Below, piece by piece: positions 24,134 to 32,133 of a stretch of 64,000 nt of DNA. The notes beneath the pieces are model-generated. The model saw only the letters and a program-made list of their open reading frames with translations. It ran no database searches and was not told where the DNA came from. Origin of the DNA: CAWCKS01 sp963763485 (GTDB lineage Bacteria > Pseudomonadota > Alphaproteobacteria > Rhizobiales > Xanthobacteraceae); NCBI GenBank assembly GCA_963763485.1, contig CAVXOW010000001.1:62001-126000 (forward strand), written 5' to 3'. A program made the translations under genes and the position numbers. How positions within the stretch are numbered: the stretch's first letter is position 1; the number at the start of each line of letters is the position of its first letter.

Positions 24134-26002
24134 ATGCTGACCATCACCGATCTCTCGCTGCGCATCGCCGGGCGCCTCCTGATCGACCACGCGCACGTGC
24201 AGATTGCACCGGGTTCGCGGGTCGGGCTGGTCGGCCGCAACGGGACGGGTAAGTCCACTCTGTTCCGTGTCATCAGGGGTGAGCTTGCGGGCGAGACCGG
24301 AGCGATCGCGCTGCCGCCGCGCTGGACCATCGGCAGCCTAGCGCAGGAAGCTCCCAACAGCTCCGACAACTTGATCGAGGTCGTGCTCGAGGCCGACACC
24401 GAGCGTGCCGCGCTGCTGCGCGAAGCCGAGACCGCGCAGGATCCGCATCGCATCGCCGACATCCAGACCCGGCTTGCCGATATCGACGCCCACTCGGCGC
24501 CGGCGCGTGCCGCGGCGATCCTGTCCGGCCTCGGCTTCTCGGCGCAGGACCAGTTGCGGGCCTGTTCGGAATTTTCCGGCGGCTGGCGCATGCGTGTCGC
24601 GCTCGCCGCCACGCTGTTTGCGGCGCCAGACCTGCTGCTGCTCGACGAGCCCACCAACTATCTCGATCTGGAAGGCACACTGTGGCTCGAGGACCATCTG
24701 GCGCACTATCCGCGCACGGTGATCGTGATCAGCCACGACCGCGACCTGCTTGACACCTCGGTGGATCAGATCCTGCATCTCGAGCGGGGCAAGCTGACGC
24801 TCTATAAGGGCGGTTACTCGTCGTTCGAGAAGCAGCGCGCCGAGCGGGCGCTGCTCAATGCGCGGCAGGCAAAACGCATCGAAGCCGAACGAAAACACCT
24901 GCAGGCGTTCATCGACCGCTTTCGCGCCAAAGCCTCGAAGGCCCGGCAAGCCCAGTCGCGTGTCAAGCGCCTCGAGAAGCTCGAGCCGATCGCGATGATG
25001 TCCGAGGGCAACGTGCGCGAAATCATTTTTCCACCGCCGCAGAAGATACTGTCACCCCCGATCATTGCGCTCGAGAGCGTCACGGTGGGCTATGAGCCGG
25101 CACAGCCGGTGCTGAACCGGGTGACGCTCCGGGTCGACGATGATGATCGCATCGCGCTGCTCGGCGCCAACGGCAACGGCAAGTCGACGCTGGTGAAGCT
25201 GCTCGCCGGCCGGCTGGCGCCGTTCTCGGGCCGTATGACCCGCGCGGAGAAATTGAGCGTCGCCTATTTCGCGCAGCATCAGCTCGACGAACTCAACGAG
25301 GACGGCACAGTCTACCAGCACGTCCGCAAGCTGATGCCCGACGCCAAGGAGGCCGCGGTGCGCGGCAAGGCCGGCGCGATCGGCTTTTCTGGGGCCGCCG
25401 CCGACACCCGGGTGGAAAATCTCTCGGGCGGCGAGAAGGCGCGGCTCTTGCTCGGGCTTGCGACCTTCTTCGGACCCAACCTGATCATTCTCGACGAGCC
25501 GACCAACCACCTCGACATCGACAGCCGCGCTGCGCTCGCAGAGGCGATCAACGATTTCCCCGGCGCCGTGATCATGGTTTCACACGACCGCTTCCTGATC
25601 GAGACCTGCGCCGACCGGCTGTGGCTCGTGGCAAGCGGCAAGGTGACGCCCTATGACGGCGACATCGACGATTACCGTCGCGATGTCCTCAACCTGCGCA
25701 GGAGCAAGGACGACGGCGAGGGTGAACGCGCGCCGGCTCGCGCCAGCGAGGCGCCGCAGCCGAAACCGAACGATCGTGCGCGGAAGCCGTTGCAGAAGGT
25801 GGCCGACGTCGAGGCCGAGATCGCGCGCATCACCGGGATCCTCGCCAAGGTCGACGCCGCGCTCGCCCTGCCCGATCTGTTCCAGCGCGATCCGGAGAAG
25901 GCGGCGCAACTTGCGAGAGCGCGCAGCGCCGCTGCCGAAGCACTGCGTCAGGCCGAGGAGCAATGGCTCGACCTGAGTGCGACACTCGAAACGGATTCGT
26001 GA
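24134..26002 (+). CDS. ABC-F family ATPase (Uup/YheS type)
   Basis: About 622 residues from ATG 24134, the first start that precedes the ABC domain (LTITDLSLRIAGRLL). Two ABC cassettes are visible. The first has Walker A GRNGTGKST, signature SGGWRMR and Walker B LLLLDEPTNYLD. The second has Walker A GANGNGKST, signature LSGGEKARL and Walker B LIILDEPTNHLD. A charged linker (QAKRIEAERKHLQAFIDRFRAKASKARQAQSR) joins them and a C-terminal coiled coil follows. No membrane segments are present. Members act on the ribosome, modulating translation. It overlaps a possible GTG start of the next gene, suggesting an operon. Confidence 0.92.
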   Translation: MLTITDLSLRIAGRLLIDHAHVQIAPGSRVGLVGRNGTGKSTLFRVIRGELAGETGAIALPPRWTIGSLAQEAPNSSDNLIEVVLEADTERAALLREAETAQDPHRIADIQTRLADIDAHSAPARAAAILSGLGFSAQDQLRACSEFSGGWRMRVALAATLFAAPDLLLLDEPTNYLDLEGTLWLEDHLAHYPRTVIVISHDRDLLDTSVDQILHLERGKLTLYKGGYSSFEKQRAERALLNARQAKRIEAERKHLQAFIDRFRAKASKARQAQSRVKRLEKLEPIAMMSEGNVREIIFPPPQKILSPPIIALESVTVGYEPAQPVLNRVTLRVDDDDRIALLGANGNGKSTLVKLLAGRLAPFSGRMTRAEKLSVAYFAQHQLDELNEDGTVYQHVRKLMPDAKEAAVRGKAGAIGFSGAAADTRVENLSGGEKARLLLGLATFFGPNLIILDEPTNHLDIDSRAALAEAINDFPGAVIMVSHDRFLIETCADRLWLVASGKVTPYDGDIDDYRRDVLNLRRSKDDGEGERAPARASEAPQPKPNDRARKPLQKVADVEAEIARITGILAKVDAALALPDLFQRDPEKAAQLARARSAAAEALRQAEEQWLDLSATLETDS

Positions 26003-26007
26003 TCGCG

Positions 26008-26871
26008 ATGCCTGCGAACGGTCAAAACGTGCGAAAGCGCCCCGCCGCCTTGCGCGCGCTCGGCGACAGGGATCCGCCGCAGCAAGTCACGGTCGCAGGC
26101 GAAACCATCACCCTCGATCGCATCGTCAAGCATAACTCGTGGGCGGCCACCGCGATCTATCGCAATGGCGCTGGCCGGTCGATCATCTGCAAATTCAACC
26201 GCGTCCAGCCGTTGTTCGTTGTTCCGCTCAGCTGGGTCGGCCGCGCGCTGGCGCGCCGCGAAGCCGGTTTCCTGAGGCAGCTCGCCGATGTCGAGCTGGT
26301 GCCGAAGGATCTCGGCGACGTGACCGCGGATGGCCATCGCCTGCCGAACGCAATCGCGCGAACCTATATCGACGGCGAGGTTCTGCTCCTGACCGAGAAG
26401 GTCACGCCAAAATTCTTCGACGAGCTGCGTGGTCTGCTGCGCGCGATCCATGCCCATGGCATCGCCTATGTCGACCTGCACAAGCGCGAGAACATCATCG
26501 TCGGGCGTGATGGCCGGCCTTATCTGATCGATTTCCAGGTCTGTTTCGGCCTGTCGCACCGCTGGCCCGGGAACGGCAGGATCGCGCGATTTGCGCTGGA
26601 GAGACTGCAGGAAATCGACGACTACCACGTCAACAAGCACCACGCGCGCTGCCTGCCGGAGACTCTGACGCCCGAGGAGCATGCGCGCTATCTGGAGCCG
26701 CCGCCGTGGATTCGCGCACACCGAAAAATCGGCGTTCCCCTGCGCACGCTGCGGCGTCGATTGCTCGTGCTGCTTGGCGTGCGGCGCGAAGGAGGCTCGG
26801 CAACGTCAGAGCTCGAGCCCGAGGAAGCCTATCGGTCACCGGGCGCGGACGTGAGCAAGCAAGCGGATTGA
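26008..26871 (+). CDS. Atypical kinase-like protein (RIO/Kdo-kinase-like fold)
   Basis: About 287 residues. ATG 26008 is used; a GTG at 25999 would overlap the ABC-F stop. The catalytic-loop region reads AYVDLHKRENIIVGRDGRPYLIDFQ, which fits the pattern D-x4-N followed by a DFx metal site (here DFQ rather than DFG). An N-terminal lysine in SIICKFNR may hold ATP. It resembles lipopolysaccharide core or RIO-type kinases more than eukaryotic Ser/Thr kinases. Substrate unknown. Its tight link to the ABC-F gene may point to a ribosome or envelope role, but this is speculative. Confidence 0.7.
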   Translation: MPANGQNVRKRPAALRALGDRDPPQQVTVAGETITLDRIVKHNSWAATAIYRNGAGRSIICKFNRVQPLFVVPLSWVGRALARREAGFLRQLADVELVPKDLGDVTADGHRLPNAIARTYIDGEVLLLTEKVTPKFFDELRGLLRAIHAHGIAYVDLHKRENIIVGRDGRPYLIDFQVCFGLSHRWPGNGRIARFALERLQEIDDYHVNKHHARCLPETLTPEEHARYLEPPPWIRAHRKIGVPLRTLRRRLLVLLGVRREGGSATSELEPEEAYRSPGADVSKQAD

Positions 26872-26901
26872 TTTGATTGCTCGCGGAGAGCGGCGCGTGG
26901 A

Positions 26902-27459
26902 TCAGGTCGCCGCGCGCTTCTTCGACTTGCTGGGCTTCGCCGGTTTCGGCGGCGCTTCCGGCACCGGAGCACGCTCGACCGAGGCCAGTCGTCCCGCCGA
27001 GAAATGATAGATACCGGGCCGCGGGCCTTTCAGATAGGTCAGCACGGCGGTGCGATCCCCCCTGGGATCATTGCCGAACTCGACATTGTCGGGGCGGCCG
27101 GCATAGCGCGCGACCTCGCATTCGGTCCGGCCGAGCGCGATCCCCGCCGGCTGCGTCGGCGTCCCCGGCGCCGCATTCGCCGGTTCGCTCTCGGTCATCG
27201 CATTGGCTTCGGACGGCGGCGCCATGCCGCTGCACATGCCATCGGCGCTGATCAGATCATCCGGCGCGATCGGTCGCTGTGGGGTGAGCGGCGGCGTCTC
27301 GAGCGAAAGGTTGTTTCCCAGGATGCGCGGCGTGCGGGCGAACCAATCGGCATCGCGCGAGAACACGTCGCCAACACCGGAGCAGCCGGCAAGCGGCCCG
27401 ATCGCCGCGCACAGCAGGGACCCGACAATCAATGAACGACGCACGGACACCCAACTCAT
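26902..27459 (-). CDS. Putative lipoprotein of unknown function
   Basis: About 185 residues from the ATG at 27459 (an in-frame start at 27480 is also possible). It has a lipoprotein signal: basic VRRSLIVGSLLCAAIG then lipobox LAGC, so the mature N-terminal cysteine would be lipidated. The middle carries LGRTECEVARYAGRPDNVEFGNDPRGDRTAVLTY, reminiscent of small outer-membrane assembly lipoproteins of the BamE/SmpA type, though the match is weak. The C-terminus is Lys/Pro/Ala-rich and basic. It is convergent with the kinase-like gene. Confidence 0.7.
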   Translation of the reverse strand: MSWVSVRRSLIVGSLLCAAIGPLAGCSGVGDVFSRDADWFARTPRILGNNLSLETPPLTPQRPIAPDDLISADGMCSGMAPPSEANAMTESEPANAAPGTPTQPAGIALGRTECEVARYAGRPDNVEFGNDPRGDRTAVLTYLKGPRPGIYHFSAGRLASVERAPVPEAPPKPAKPSKSKKRAAT

Positions 27460-27580
27460 CCCACTCGACCCCATCAGCATGCCAACACCGATTTACGGCA
27501 TGACCATGGCTGCGGCGATGTAGCTCGCCGCGACTATGGCAAACATCGTTAATTGCGGCAATCGTTCAGGGCGCGATCCC

Positions 27581-28033
27581 TCACGCCTTTCGCTGCCAGC
27601 GGCCGCGCTCGTCGGGCTGCCAGTAAGTCACCTCGAAGCCGCGTGTCTTGCAGTCGCTCCAGGCGGCCCGAGCTGCCGCCGCGGCTTCGTCGTCGTCGCC
27701 GTTGAAGATCAGCACCAGCCGTTCGTACCGGCCGGCATCATCGGGCACCCCCGCCCCGTCGACCAGGAAGCGGATGTGCGCGCCATTGGGGTTGTCGCTT
27801 GCGATCGACAACAGAATCGGATGCTCCGCCGCGTCGCGGTCGCGCCAGGTGCCATGCGGCAGGAACGAGTCGTCGCGATAGGTCCACAGATGCGAGTCAA
27901 GCGCCTCAGCCCGCTCCTCGGACGAGGTCTGCACGATGACGCGCCACTTGCGCTCGAGCGACTTCTCGATCAGCGGCGGCAAGACCCGCTCGAGCGTCGT
28001 TTCCTGCAGGTGATAGAACAGGATCTCGGTCAT
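27581..28033 (-). CDS. holC: DNA polymerase III subunit chi
   Basis: 150 residues from the ATG at 28033. MTEILFYHLQETTLERVLPPLIEKSLERKWRVIVQTSS is the classical chi N-terminus. The later segments DDSFLPHG and HPILLS are the family core, which contacts SSB and the psi subunit. It helps the clamp loader act on SSB-coated DNA. It lies 16 bases downstream of pepA on the same strand, as in many proteobacteria. Confidence 0.93.
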   Translation of the reverse strand: MTEILFYHLQETTLERVLPPLIEKSLERKWRVIVQTSSEERAEALDSHLWTYRDDSFLPHGTWRDRDAAEHPILLSIASDNPNGAHIRFLVDGAGVPDDAGRYERLVLIFNGDDDEAAAAARAAWSDCKTRGFEVTYWQPDERGRWQRKA

Positions 28034-28049
28034 CGTGCCGGTCTCGTTC

Positions 28050-29540
28050 TCAGTCTTCGTAATGATCCTCGACGAGGCGATTAAGCAGGCGCACACCGTA
28101 GCCGGAACCCCAGCTGGTGTTGATGTCGGTTGCCGGCGCCGCCATCGCGGTGCCGGCGATGTCGAGATGGGCCCACGGGGTGCCGTCGACGAAGCGCTGC
28201 AGGAACTGGGCGGCGGTGATCGAGCCACCGTGGCGCGGGCCGGTGTGCTTCATGTCGGCGAATTTCGATTCGAGCAGCTTGTCGAACGAGGGTCCGAGCG
28301 GCATGCGCCAGACCTTCTCGCCGGTCGCCTGCCCGGCTTCGGTCAGGCGTTCCGACAACTTGTCGTTGTTGGAGAACAGCCCGCCATATTCGGTCCCCAG
28401 CGCCACCATGATCGCACCGGTCAGGGTGGCAAGGTCGACGACGAATTTCGGCTTGAAGTTCTTCACCACGTACCAGAGCACGTCGGCGAGCACGAGGCGG
28501 CCTTCGGCGTCGGTGTTGATGATCTCGATGGTCTGGCCGGACATCGAGGTGACGATGTCGCCCGGCCGCTGCGCGTTGCCGTCGGGCATGTTCTCGACGA
28601 GCCCGATGGCACCGACCGCGTTGACCTTGGCCTTGCGCGCGGCGAGCGTGTGCATCAGGCCGACGACGCAGGCGGCGCCGGCCATGTCGCCCTTCATCTC
28701 GTCCATGCTGGCGGCAGGCTTGATCGAGATGCCGCCGGTGTCGAAGCAGACGCCCTTGCCGACGAAGGCGACCGGTCTATCGCCCTTCTTGCCGCCGTTC
28801 CATCGCATGATCACGGTGCGTCCCTCATGCACCGATCCCTGCGCGACGCCGAGCAGCGCGCCCATTCCGAGCTTGCTCATCGCCTTGCGGTCGAGCACCT
28901 CGATGCCGACCCCGAGCTCGCGCAGCGCGGAGGCGCGTTTTGCAAACTCCTCCGGATAGAGCACGTTCGGCGGCTCGTTGACGAGGTCGCGCGCCAGCAC
29001 GACGCCGTCGGCAATGTCGTCGAGCGGCGCGTAGGCTTTCTTTGCCGCAGCAGGATCGTTGACGACAACGGCGACATCCCAGTTCGTGGTGCCCTCGTCA
29101 AAATCCTTCTTCTTGGTCTTGTAGCGATCGAATTTATAGGCGCGCAGCCTCAGTCCGCTCGCGATCGCCGCCGCCTGTCCGGGTTTCATCGCGCCTCCAG
29201 GCAGTTCGGCGATCAGCGTCACCTCCCCGGCCTTGGCCTTGCCGGCCGCAACGCCGCCGAGGTTGATGAAATCGTCATCCTTGAGCTTGCCGGCCTCGCC
29301 GGTCCCGACCACCAGCAGGCAATCCGCGTTGAGGCCCGCCGGCGCAAGTATCTCGAGCACAGAGCGGCTCTTGCCCTTGAACTTCGCCGCCGCAGCGGCC
29401 CGCTTGATGTTGTCCGAGGCCGACCCCAGCGTTTTGACCGTCCGCTGACCAAGTTTCATGGTCTCATCGGTAAAAACGATCACGGTGCCGCGTGGCGGGG
29501 TCGAAAACGGGACGAAGCCGATCTTGACGGCATCGGACAT
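28050..29540 (-). CDS. pepA: Leucyl aminopeptidase (M17)
   Basis: 496 residues with AAGGAG before the ATG at 29540. The catalytic half contains GKGVCFDTGGISIKPAASMDEMKGDMAGAA, with the two-metal lysine and aspartates. The signature NTDAEGRLVLADVLWY carries the active-site arginine. It is a hexameric metallopeptidase that removes N-terminal residues in the cytoplasm. holC follows after 16 bases. It is divergent from lptF. Confidence 0.96.
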   Translation of the reverse strand: MSDAVKIGFVPFSTPPRGTVIVFTDETMKLGQRTVKTLGSASDNIKRAAAAAKFKGKSRSVLEILAPAGLNADCLLVVGTGEAGKLKDDDFINLGGVAAGKAKAGEVTLIAELPGGAMKPGQAAAIASGLRLRAYKFDRYKTKKKDFDEGTTNWDVAVVVNDPAAAKKAYAPLDDIADGVVLARDLVNEPPNVLYPEEFAKRASALRELGVGIEVLDRKAMSKLGMGALLGVAQGSVHEGRTVIMRWNGGKKGDRPVAFVGKGVCFDTGGISIKPAASMDEMKGDMAGAACVVGLMHTLAARKAKVNAVGAIGLVENMPDGNAQRPGDIVTSMSGQTIEIINTDAEGRLVLADVLWYVVKNFKPKFVVDLATLTGAIMVALGTEYGGLFSNNDKLSERLTEAGQATGEKVWRMPLGPSFDKLLESKFADMKHTGPRHGGSITAAQFLQRFVDGTPWAHLDIAGTAMAAPATDINTSWGSGYGVRLLNRLVEDHYED

Positions 29541-29866
29541 TGCGAGAACTCCTTGAGAAGCGACCTTCTGAGCCGGTCCATATAGACCGTTTTAGGACAG
29601 CCGCGCCGCAAAATCGGGGCGAAATTCACACCGTGCGCCGACCTTCCCGGAGGGCCCGCTGTCCGACCCGCAAAATGTCGCCCGGCGGCAACAATTAACC
29701 ATTTATTGGGGATGCCGGGGTACCCGCCATCCCACAGCCATTTTGTTGACCCATCAATGAGATGGTAGGTCTTGGGATGGGCCGCCGAAGGCGAAATCGT
29801 CTCCTTGGGGAGGGAGCCGGCAATCCTTCGCAGTTTCGGCGCGGTTTGGGGGCTTGAGCGCGAGCG
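29541..29866. other. Divergent promoter region between pepA and lptF
   Basis: 326 bases without a gene. It must hold the pepA and lptF promoters. A loose inverted repeat around GGGATGCCGGGG...CCGCCATCCC (about 29708-29733) is the only structure seen; nothing else stands out. Confidence 0.35.
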
Positions 29867-31027
29867 ATGGGGTCGATCGACGGCTACATTGTCCGGACGA
29901 CGTTTGGCGCCTTCATCATGGTGCTCGTGAGCTTGACCGGGGTGATCTGGATTACCCAGGCGTTGCGCGGCATCGACCTGATGACCAGCCAGGGCCAGAC
30001 CATTCTGGTCTTCATCGGCTTTACCGGCCTTGCGGTTCCCTCGCTCATTCTGATCATCGCTCCAATCGCGCTGGTGATCGCCGTCGCCTACGTGCTGAAC
30101 AAGCTCGCCACCAATTCCGAGATCATCGTCATGAACGCCGCCGGGCTGCAGCCCTGGGGGCTGTTTCGGCCGTTCCTCTTTGTGGCAACGATCATCTCGC
30201 TCGCGGTGCTCGCCCTGAGCTTCTACATCGCGCCCGAGGGCCTGCGCCGGCTCAAGCAGTGGGACTACGAGATCGCCGCTGACGTCATCAGCAATGTCAT
30301 GCAGACCAGCCGCTTCATGGAACTCGACGGCGGACTGACGATCTTCGTCCGTGAGCGCCAGCCCGGCGGACGCATGGTCAACATCTTCATCGACGATCGC
30401 CGCAACCCGAAAGAACGCGACAGCATCATCGCCGACCACGGCTTTGTGGTGAAGAACCCGCAAGGTACCTTCATCATCCTCGAAGACGGCACGCTGCAAC
30501 GCTTTGAAATCGGCAAGCACGATCCGGCGCTGGTCGCGTTCGAGAGCTACGCCTTCGACATGTCGAAGTTCACCAACCTGTCGAAGAACATCATCTATTC
30601 GACGCGCGAGCGCTATTTCTGGCAATTGATCACGCCCGATCCGAGTGACCCGGTCTACGTCCAGAACCCCGGCCAGTTCACCGCCGAATTCCACGACCGC
30701 CTGGTGGCGCCGCTCTACCCGCTCGTCTTCGTTGCGCTCGCCTTCGCCTTCCTCGGGGCACCGCGAACGACACGCCAGAGCCGTGCGTTCTCGATCACGA
30801 GTGCGGTCGCCGCGGTTGGCGGACTGCGCGTCGCCGGCTTCGCCTGCTCGGTGTTGACGATGCGAACGCCGGTCGCGGCCTATGTGCAGTACGCCATGTT
30901 GGCCGCAACCCTCGTGGTCAGCGCCTATGTGATCAGCAGGGCGGTGATTCTCGAACCGCCGCCCGCATTGACCGAAGCGATTTCGCGCTGGACCGAGCGT
31001 CTGGCGCGCCGCTTCGCGCCGGCTTGA
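29867..31027 (+). CDS. lptF: LPS export ABC transporter permease LptF
   Basis: 386 residues. The N-terminus (IDGYIVRTTFGAFIMVLVSLTGVIWITQALRGIDLM) has the first transmembrane helix and the cytoplasmic entry typical of LptF/LptG. Three N-terminal and three C-terminal membrane helices flank a periplasmic beta-jellyroll domain (about residues 120-270). With LptG and the ATPase LptB it extracts lipopolysaccharide from the inner membrane. It opens the lptF-lptG-lptD-surA-like operon. Confidence 0.94.
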   Translation: MGSIDGYIVRTTFGAFIMVLVSLTGVIWITQALRGIDLMTSQGQTILVFIGFTGLAVPSLILIIAPIALVIAVAYVLNKLATNSEIIVMNAAGLQPWGLFRPFLFVATIISLAVLALSFYIAPEGLRRLKQWDYEIAADVISNVMQTSRFMELDGGLTIFVRERQPGGRMVNIFIDDRRNPKERDSIIADHGFVVKNPQGTFIILEDGTLQRFEIGKHDPALVAFESYAFDMSKFTNLSKNIIYSTRERYFWQLITPDPSDPVYVQNPGQFTAEFHDRLVAPLYPLVFVALAFAFLGAPRTTRQSRAFSITSAVAAVGGLRVAGFACSVLTMRTPVAAYVQYAMLAATLVVSAYVISRAVILEPPPALTEAISRWTERLARRFAPA

Positions 31028-31041
31028 TCGGACTCGGCGCG

Positions 31042-32130
31042 ATGATCACCAACACCCTCGCACGGTATTTCGCCCGGCAGTTCGTCGGCGCGTCGCTTGC
31101 GGTGTTTGCCGGCATCTTCGTGCTGGTGGTGCTGATCGACTACATCGAGATGACGCGCAAGACCGCAGGCATCGCCTCGGCATCCGCATTGTTGATTGCG
31201 CAAACCTCGCTCTACCGCGTGCCGCAGCTGCTCGAGCGACTGATGCCGTTCTGCGTCCAGGTCGGCGCCATGGCCTGCTACCTGACTCTGTCGCGACGTC
31301 TTGAGCTCGTGGTTGCACGCGCCGCCGGCGTTTCCGCCTGGCAGATCGTGGCGCCGGCGCTCGCTTGCGCGATTGTAGCCGGCACGCTCGTAACGACGGC
31401 CTATAACCCGCTGTCGGCGACACTCGCCGAGCGCGCCAAGCGCATGGAAACCGAGCTGATGGGTGATCGCGGCGGCGGTCTGCAGGACGCCGCCGGGTTC
31501 TGGGTCAATCAGGTCACCAGCGAGGGCCAGTCGATCATCAACGCGGCGTCGAGCCGTGCCGAAGGCACGCTACTGCTCGGCATCTCGATCTTTCGACTGA
31601 CGCCCGATGGCCGGTTGAAGGATCGCATCGAGGCGCGCGAAGCGCAGCTCGATGGCGGCCACTGGCTGCTCAAGGATGTCCACCGTTACACGCTCAATGA
31701 GCCTGTCGTGAACGAAGAGACCTACGTCCTCGCGACAGCACTCACCCGCGAACAGGTCCGGGATACCTTCTCCACACCCGAAACTGTCTCCTTTTGGCAA
31801 CTTCCTGAGTATATCGCCTCGTCGGAGCATTCGGGAATCACTTCGGCGCGGTATCGTCTCCAATACCACAAGCTTATCGCGCTGCCGTTTCTGCTCGGCG
31901 CGATGGTTTTGCTAGCGTCTTCGGTAAGTCTCAGGTTGTTCCGGCTCGGCGGCGTGCAGAAAATGATAATTGGTGGCATGCTCGCCGGCTTTCTGCTCTA
32001 TGTGCTGCAGAAGATTACCGAAGACTTGAGCAAAGCGGACTTGATGAACCCAATGGTCGCGGCCTGGCTGCCCGTTTGCGTGGGTAGCCTCACCGGTCTA
32101 TTGGCCTTGTTGTACCAGGAGGACGGGTAG
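31042..32130 (+). CDS. lptG: LPS export ABC transporter permease LptG
   Basis: About 362 residues from ATG 31042, chosen because MITNTLARYFARQFVGASLAVFAGIFVLVVLIDYIEMTRK is the usual start. It has the six-helix plus jellyroll architecture of LptF (its partner), with the C-terminal helices GAMVLLASSVSLRLFRLGGVQKMIIGGMLAGFLLYVLQ. It starts 14 bases after the lptF stop, and lptD starts three bases after its own stop. Confidence 0.94.
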   Translation: MITNTLARYFARQFVGASLAVFAGIFVLVVLIDYIEMTRKTAGIASASALLIAQTSLYRVPQLLERLMPFCVQVGAMACYLTLSRRLELVVARAAGVSAWQIVAPALACAIVAGTLVTTAYNPLSATLAERAKRMETELMGDRGGGLQDAAGFWVNQVTSEGQSIINAASSRAEGTLLLGISIFRLTPDGRLKDRIEAREAQLDGGHWLLKDVHRYTLNEPVVNEETYVLATALTREQVRDTFSTPETVSFWQLPEYIASSEHSGITSARYRLQYHKLIALPFLLGAMVLLASSVSLRLFRLGGVQKMIIGGMLAGFLLYVLQKITEDLSKADLMNPMVAAWLPVCVGSLTGLLALLYQEDG

Positions 32131-32133
32131 GTA

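Noticed and set aside
28035..29585. 516-codon open frame opposite pepA
   Set aside because: A mirror of a well-supported gene, with the Asp/His/Arg-rich pattern of a codon-bias artefact.
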